DNA of 51,644 nt from CAKSEI01 sp964403505. Lineage in GTDB: Bacteria; Bacillota; Clostridia; Oscillospirales; CAG-272. Made by a program: the position numbers and the translations under genes. Every line of letters begins with the position of its first letter. Position 1 is the stretch's first letter. Under the pieces are notes generated by a model. That model was given only the letters and a program-made list of their open reading frames with translations. It had not been told where the DNA came from and made no database searches. Positions 47,567-51,644 of this stretch are shown one piece after another. The stretch covers positions 1 through 51,644 of the forward strand of contig CAYOFP010000015.1 in NCBI GenBank assembly GCA_964403505.1. Reading direction: 5' to 3'.

Positions 47567-48715
47567 TTATCCCAGATCAATCGTACAGGTGCCGTATTCC
47601 TCAAAATACTCATCCATCGGTGCGAGGGAATATGCCGATTCCGCCGCATCGTTATACACCGTCACCTGTATCCGATGACGCCCGGGGGAGACGGTGATAT
47701 TCCTTCTTTGTCCTCCCGAAAATGAGCAGTTTTTGCTCCCGTCTATATATACGGAAAAGCTATTGGCATAATGTGCACCGGTTGCATCGAATGTGATTGT
47801 CGGGCGCTTTTTCTCCTCAAGCTCCCGCCTTTCTCTTTCCTCACGCTCTCTCCTTCTTCGCTCCGCCGCTTCCCTCTCGAGCCTTTCGACCTCCGCCTTT
47901 TTTTCCGGATCAAAATCAATCCAGTATTTTTCAAAAGTATCAGTGTCGTTTGCACCCAAGATACGAGACCCATTTTGATTTTTGCGGACAAAAAGCTTCG
48001 GTAAAATGCCGATCAATTGAAAAATAAGGAAAAATCCAACGGCGTTGACAACATAATACCAGATCGGTGTCCGAGTACCGTTTATAGATAAATATGCCGA
48101 AAGACCCAAAACAGCAGCAGTCAGCAGGGCACTCACCTGCCATGTGGAATAGCCTGATTTCGCCTCATTTTGACACTCTGTCAATCTCTTAAACGTATCT
48201 TGTGCCGCCGCACGGGTGCCATTCCATTTTGACGGGATCTTTACAGATTTCCCATCGGGCAGTTTTCGTATCACAAATCTCACGAGGCAACCGATGACCG
48301 GGGTCAATATAAAGATCAATACCACAGCACTCACCGCCGCCGATATGATTGAGACGATATCCGCCGTCATGCTCGGATCAAAATCGCTTAACCATTTGAA
48401 AAATGCTTCGTAAAACACATGGAAAAGGTTATCGAAAAACTGCAAAATATTTTTTGCCACCTCAGGCAAAGTATCGAAAATTGCCCGCTCCTCTTGACTT
48501 GCGATAAGCATTATACATCCCCAAAGGGTCGCAAACGATGTCAAAAACAAGAAGAGCCGAAAGACCAAAGATGAAATTATTAAGCTTCTCCGGTCAAGTT
48601 TTACCCTGCGGCAAATCAGAGCCATCGCCTCTAACTTCGACTCGTCAGATTCGGTATTTGCGATCGTATTTTCGAGCCACGTCCCCCGTTGTTTTTTCTC
48701 AGATTTTTCTTCCAT
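47567..48715 (-). CDS. Four-helix membrane protein with coiled coil and PEGA-like end
   Basis: About 382 residues. N-terminal cytosolic part, four hydrophobic segments (about 45-70, 120-145, 195-215 and 222-242), then a strongly charged coiled coil (about 273-305; EVERLEREAAERRRREREERERRELEEK) and a beta-rich C-terminal domain (about 310-382) with VYIDGSKNCSFSGGQRRNITVSPGRHRIQVTVYN, which looks like a PEGA-type module. No family is recognised for the whole. Start ATG 48715 with SD GGGAGGA; a longer frame to 48748 covers the SD. Its promoter is a near copy of the ThuA gene promoter. Confidence 0.75.
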   Translation of the reverse strand: MEEKSEKKQRGTWLENTIANTESDESKLEAMALICRRVKLDRRSLIISSLVFRLFLFLTSFATLWGCIMLIASQEERAIFDTLPEVAKNILQFFDNLFHVFYEAFFKWLSDFDPSMTADIVSIISAAVSAVVLIFILTPVIGCLVRFVIRKLPDGKSVKIPSKWNGTRAAAQDTFKRLTECQNEAKSGYSTWQVSALLTAAVLGLSAYLSINGTRTPIWYYVVNAVGFFLIFQLIGILPKLFVRKNQNGSRILGANDTDTFEKYWIDFDPEKKAEVERLEREAAERRRREREERERRELEEKKRPTITFDATGAHYANSFSVYIDGSKNCSFSGGQRRNITVSPGRHRIQVTVYNDAAESAYSLAPMDEYFEEYGTCTIDLG

Positions 48716-48821
48716 ACAGATATCCTCCCTTTCTATTCGGCAACTCATAAATAATATTTTTTTGATTTGATTTCTTCAGCTGCTCTGATTATTTCAACTT
48801 CTCGTTCTCTTATCCATCTAT

Positions 48822-48850
48822 ATTTTACATGATATTTCAATATTTTGCAA
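48822..48850 (-). promoter_or_regulatory. Promoter of the coiled-coil membrane protein gene (shared motif)
   Basis: Minus strand: TTGCAA (48850-48845), 17-nt spacer AATATTGAAATATCATG, TAAAAT (48827-48822). Same as 23845-23873 apart from one base in the spacer and one in the -10. The leader is about 100 nt. The remaining 48851-48925 shows nothing recognisable. Confidence 0.75.
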
Positions 48851-48925
48851 TAGTTTTTCAACATTTTCGCAGTACGCCAACCGGAAAGATTGCAGGAGGC
48901 CGACTCGTGAACGGATCTTTAAAAT

Positions 48926-48960
48926 AAAACAGCAGACGTTGATTTCACGTCTGCTGTTTT
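48926..48960 (-). terminator. Terminator of the metal efflux operon
   Basis: AAAACAGCAGACGT / ACGTCTGCTGTTTT (48926-48939 and 48947-48960), 14-bp perfect stem with T-run, directly after the ATPase stop. Confidence 0.87.
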
Positions 48961-48965
48961 TGTAT

Positions 48966-50813
48966 CTATATCCTGCTTGCCCGAATGGAATTACCTACTG
49001 CGAGGATCAGCACGCCGACATCGGCAAAGACCGCCGCCCACATGTTCGCAAGCCCGAAAGCTCCGAGCAGCATAATGCCGATCTTGACCGTCAGCGCAAA
49101 AATGATATTCTGATAAACGATCCTCATCGTTTTCTCGGCAAATCTCCGTGCGGTGAGCAACTTTGACGGTGCGTCGTCCATGATGACGACGTCCGCCGCT
49201 TCGATCGCCGCATCCGAGCCTAAAGCGCCCATCGCAACGCCGACATCGGCCATAGCGAGCACGGGAGCGTCATTGATCCCGTCACCCGTAAAGACCGCCA
49301 CACGGTCTTTTTTCAGCTTTTCAAATTCCGTGACCTTGTCCTGCGGCAGCAGATCTCCGAGCGCTTTCTTCACGCCCAGCTGTGCGGCATATTTTCCGAC
49401 GGCTGTGCCGTTGTCACCGCTGAGCATCACCGTCTCGGCGAAGGAGCCCAGCTCCCTTACCGCTCTCTGGGCGTCGTCCTTTATTTCGTCACTTATTACG
49501 ATAGCGCCCATGTATTCTCCGTCATATGCTACGTATACGACAGTACCGGCGGCGTCCGCCTCACGAAGTGCGATCCCGTTTTCCTCCATCAGACGTGCAT
49601 TTCCGGCATAGACCGTGTGTCCGTCAAATTCGGCGCACACACCTTTGCCTGCGAGCTCATGCACCTCACATTCGGGGAGGGCGCGATCGGCTTTTGCCTT
49701 TATTGCACGTGCGATGGGATGTAAGGAATATTGCTCGGCGCAGGCGGCAAAATATAATGTCTTCTCAGGATCGTCCGATATGACGTCAGACACCGAAAAT
49801 GTCCCTTTGGTCAGAGTCCCCGTCTTATCGAAAACGAAAAGATCCGCCTTCGATAAAAGCTCGATATAATTTGAGCCTTTGATCAGCACGCCCGACCTTG
49901 ATGCGCCGCCGATCCCGCCGAAAAACGACAGCGGAACGCTGACGACCAGCGCACACGGGCAGGACACTACGAGGAAAAGAAGCGCACGGTATACCCATGT
50001 GTCAAAGCCGCCGGCCACGATCTCCGGCACCGCAAGGTGCAAAAGCGACGGGATCAGGGCGAGCGCAAGCGCCGCACCCACCACGATCGGAGTATATACT
50101 CTGGCAAACCGGGTGATGAAATTTTCGCTTTTGGATTTCTTATCTGTCGCCGTTTCGATCAGCTCGAGAATTTTCGATACCGTTGATTCCGTATATGCTT
50201 TTTCTGTAATTATTTCTATTTTTCCGCTTAAATTGATATATCCGCTGACGGCACTATCCCCTGCATGTGCGTCACGGGGTACGCTCTCGCCCGTGAGACC
50301 CGATGTATCAAACGACGTATCTCCCGAGACGATCCTGCCGTCGAGCGGCACTTTTTCTCCGGGCATGACCACGATCGTCTCGCCGATCTCCACCTCATCC
50401 GGCAAAACCTCGACAAGCTCGCCGTCACGCATGACATTTGCATAGTCGGGGCACAGGTCAACGAGGGATGATATATCCTTCCGTGATTTAGATACCGCAT
50501 AATCCTCAAAAAATTCTCCCACACGGTCAAAGAGCATGACTGCCACGCCCTCTGAGCACTCGAGCAGAGCGAAAGCGCCGATCGATGCGACCGTCATGAG
50601 AAAATTCTCATCGAGCATATTGAGATGAAGCAGATTTTTCACTGCTTTTATTAAGATCGGCATAGCAAGTATGAGATAGGACGGCGCAAAAAGGACGAGG
50701 CCGTATATCGGCGGAAGATGCGAAAAATGCATCACGGCGACAGCTGCGATATAAAGCAGAGCACCTATGATGATCTGCGCAACTTCCCTTTTCTGTCCGC
50801 GTGAGAGCTTCAT
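48966..50813 (-). CDS. Heavy-metal P1B-type ATPase (CadA/ZntA-like)
   Basis: About 615 residues. An exporter of Zn2+/Cd2+/Pb2+ by motif: SCPCALVVSVPLS in the sixth membrane helix is the CPC signature of the Zn/Cd group; the phosphorylation site is DKTGTLTKG; TGESVPRD is the actuator loop; GDGINDAPVLAMADVGVAMG the hinge. There is no N-terminal HMA domain; instead a separate HMA gene lies directly upstream, overlapping by 4 nt (ATGA). The start at 50813 (MKLSRGQKREV) is chosen for that coupling. Operon with HMA protein and ArsR/CadC regulator. Confidence 0.95.
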   Translation of the reverse strand: MKLSRGQKREVAQIIIGALLYIAAVAVMHFSHLPPIYGLVLFAPSYLILAMPILIKAVKNLLHLNMLDENFLMTVASIGAFALLECSEGVAVMLFDRVGEFFEDYAVSKSRKDISSLVDLCPDYANVMRDGELVEVLPDEVEIGETIVVMPGEKVPLDGRIVSGDTSFDTSGLTGESVPRDAHAGDSAVSGYINLSGKIEIITEKAYTESTVSKILELIETATDKKSKSENFITRFARVYTPIVVGAALALALIPSLLHLAVPEIVAGGFDTWVYRALLFLVVSCPCALVVSVPLSFFGGIGGASRSGVLIKGSNYIELLSKADLFVFDKTGTLTKGTFSVSDVISDDPEKTLYFAACAEQYSLHPIARAIKAKADRALPECEVHELAGKGVCAEFDGHTVYAGNARLMEENGIALREADAAGTVVYVAYDGEYMGAIVISDEIKDDAQRAVRELGSFAETVMLSGDNGTAVGKYAAQLGVKKALGDLLPQDKVTEFEKLKKDRVAVFTGDGINDAPVLAMADVGVAMGALGSDAAIEAADVVIMDDAPSKLLTARRFAEKTMRIVYQNIIFALTVKIGIMLLGAFGLANMWAAVFADVGVLILAVGNSIRASRI

Positions 50814-51028
50814 CTGACGATCTCGCAATCCGGCTCGATTTTTTTGCAGACTCTTACCGCCTCGTCTACAATAGCGTCAAAGCGTTCATCGTCCGCCTCG
50901 AGCACCATACGCTGCGTGATAAAATTGACTGAGACAGCCTTTACGCCGTCTATTTTTTCGATGCCTGCCTGCATTTTCGCTGCACAATTTGCGCAGTCGA
51001 GGTCAATCAGCTTAAAAATCTTTTTCAT
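50810..51028 (-). CDS. HMA-domain metal-binding protein
   Basis: A 72-residue heavy-metal-associated domain, MKKIFKLIDLDCANCAAKMQAGIEKIDGVKAVSVNFITQRMVLEA, with the metal-binding CxxC (CANC, Cys13 and Cys16). In related ATPases this domain is the N-terminus of the pump; here it is a separate protein that may deliver metal to it. The preceding Asp in DCANC is typical of Zn/Cd-type HMA domains (Cu-type usually have MxCxxC). Overlaps both neighbours by 4 nt. Confidence 0.93.
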   Translation of the reverse strand: MKKIFKLIDLDCANCAAKMQAGIEKIDGVKAVSVNFITQRMVLEADDERFDAIVDEAVRVCKKIEPDCEIVR

Positions 51029-51375
51029 TCTTTGATATGCTCCATTCCGTTCCCTATTATTGTTTCGACGTGTTCGTCGGCAAGCGAATAAAATACCGTC
51101 TTCCCTTCACGGCGAGCCTTGACGAGCTTGCTGTTTTTCAAAATGCGCAGCTGATGCGAGATCGCCGACTGCTGCATGCCGAGCAGACGGGAAATATCGC
51201 AGACGCACATTTCGCTTTCAAAGAGCAGATACAGGATCTTTATCCGTGTGGTATCGGCAAATATCTTGAATAGGTCTGCGAGGTCCATGAGTTCCTCTTC
51301 GGGCGGAGTTTTGTCCTTTACCCGTTCGATTATCTCCTCGTGCACATGCAGATATTCGCAAATTTCACTTTCCAT
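51025..51375 (-). CDS. ArsR/CadC-type metal-sensing repressor
   Basis: A 116-residue winged-helix repressor. DNA-binding helix CDISRLLGMQQSAISHQLRILK and wing KARREGKTVFYSLA. Two metal sites are visible: the thiolate pair C57-V-C59 before Asp60 (CadC alpha-3 type, with Cys6 and His residues at the N-terminus) and a full alpha-5 motif D100-x-H102-x10-H113-x-x-E116 (SmtB/CzrA type). So it should answer to soft metals such as Cd/Pb as well as Zn. Its operator is at 51392-51413. First gene of the efflux operon; SD AAGGAT. Confidence 0.93.
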   Translation of the reverse strand: MESEICEYLHVHEEIIERVKDKTPPEEELMDLADLFKIFADTTRIKILYLLFESEMCVCDISRLLGMQQSAISHQLRILKNSKLVKARREGKTVFYSLADEHVETIIGNGMEHIKE

Positions 51376-51391
51376 CGACGCATCATCCTTT

Positions 51392-51413
51392 CATATGAAC
51401 AACCGTTCATATG
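51392..51413. promoter_or_regulatory. ArsR/CadC operator
   Basis: CATATGAAC-N4-GTTCATATG, a perfect 9-bp inverted repeat of the ATATGAA-N6-TTCATAT class bound by SmtB/CzrA/CadC repressors. It covers the expected transcription start, just downstream of the -10. Confidence 0.87.
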
Positions 51414-51416
51414 TAT

Positions 51417-51445
51417 ATTATATACCGCTAAAAGTATTTTGTCAA
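51417..51445 (-). promoter_or_regulatory. Promoter of the metal efflux operon
   Basis: Minus strand: TTGACA (51445-51440), 17-nt spacer, TATAAT (51422-51417). Confidence 0.87.
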
Positions 51446-51471
51446 TGCCTGTAAGATATTTTTCTCTAACA

Positions 51472-51506
51472 TCTTGATTTTTTCTCTCAAGTGTGTTAAA
51501 CTATAT
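51472..51506 (+). promoter_or_regulatory. Likely tRNA-Trp promoter
   Basis: TTGATT followed after 17 nt by TAAACT, about 15-20 nt before the tRNA. Confidence 0.6.
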
Positions 51507-51517
51507 GCACGTCATAT

Positions 51518-51593
51518 AGGGGTATAGCTCAGTTGGTAGAGCAGCGGTCTCCAAAACCGCGTGTCCAGAGTTCGAGTCTTTGTGCCCCTGCCA
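51518..51593 (+). tRNA. tRNA-Trp (CCA)
   Basis: Acceptor AGGGGTA pairs with TGCCCCT (one G-U), anticodon loop CTCCAAA gives CCA, T-arm AGTTCGAGTCT, discriminator G and encoded CCA. tRNA-Trp often precedes secE-nusG-rplK in Bacillota; the downstream region is outside the window. Confidence 0.95.
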
Positions 51594-51644
51594 TCAAGAG
51601 ACAATAAAAAAGATATTGTCCCCGAAAACCCCGATTTCATCGGG

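Noticed and set aside
51392..51413. GAAC-N4-GTTC core resembling a second LexA box
   Set aside because: The longer symmetry (9-bp arms, ATATGAA-N6-TTCATAT) and the adjacent ArsR/CadC gene fit a metal-repressor operator better; an additional LexA effect cannot be excluded.

Overview
The window reads as a chromosomal segment of an anaerobic member of the Clostridia (Bacillota), probably a gut or sediment lineage. Supporting signs are SpoVG, Hsp33, RNase M5, SecG, PspC, a GGGtGRT protein beside a NifU-like scaffold, oxygen-independent ribonucleotide reductase (NrdD/NrdG), rubrerythrin, two SLH-anchored surface proteins and a LysM-GH18 protein of the spore SleL/YaaH type. Promoters are strong sigma-A types, very often TTGACA-N17-TATAAT, and SD sequences are mostly AGGAG. 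I cannot name a genus from the sequence alone.

Layout. 1-215: tRNA-Val, -Asp and -Phe on the minus strand. 294-4681: operon murC, lipoprotein, methyltransferase, hslO. 4864-7776: spoVG, gpmI and a RadC-like gene. 7820-9943: membrane-anchored cell-wall amidase. 10089-16206: unknown membrane pair, then SOS-controlled uvrBA. 16337-21253: surface-protein region holding an SLH/InlB-repeat protein, a broken rubrerythrin copy, a BspA-type LRR/SLH protein diverging from a small XRE regulator, and the intact rubrerythrin. 21319-26783: pyrG, ThuA-like protein, LysM-GH18 protein, DUF6062 protein and OGG1-type glycosylase. 26886-32128: minus-strand operon DUF1934, holA, rnmV, membrane/CBM9-like fusion, DUF4091. 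32230-33135: GT2 glycosyltransferase. 33167-33981: a SLOG/DUF2493 gene with a structured leader RNA and terminator, split by a 267-bp MITE. 34069-38466: GGGtGRT/scaffold pair, RNase R and SecG. 38583-42374: tRNA(CAT), HD phosphohydrolase, PspC, alpha/beta hydrolase, MFS transporter and DUF1294. 42494-45634: nrdD-nrdG-dut under an NrdR box pair. 45849-47494: minimal SufC/SufBD pair. 47567-51375: unknown membrane protein and a metal-efflux operon (ArsR/CadC regulator, HMA protein, P-type ATPase). 51518-51593: tRNA-Trp.

Most of the window is housekeeping. The less ordinary parts are: (1) a candidate structured RNA with its own promoter and a terminator directly before the SD of a SLOG-family gene; (2) a MITE with TA target duplication that split that gene so cleanly that removing it restores the frame; (3) a near-identical partial rubrerythrin duplication bracketing a surface-protein/XRE cassette with palindromic operators; (4) at least six or seven genes whose -10 box ends 6-7 nt before the start codon with no SD, implying leaderless mRNAs; (5) an in-frame fusion of a membrane protein with a CBM9-like domain that has a perfect internal SD and start.
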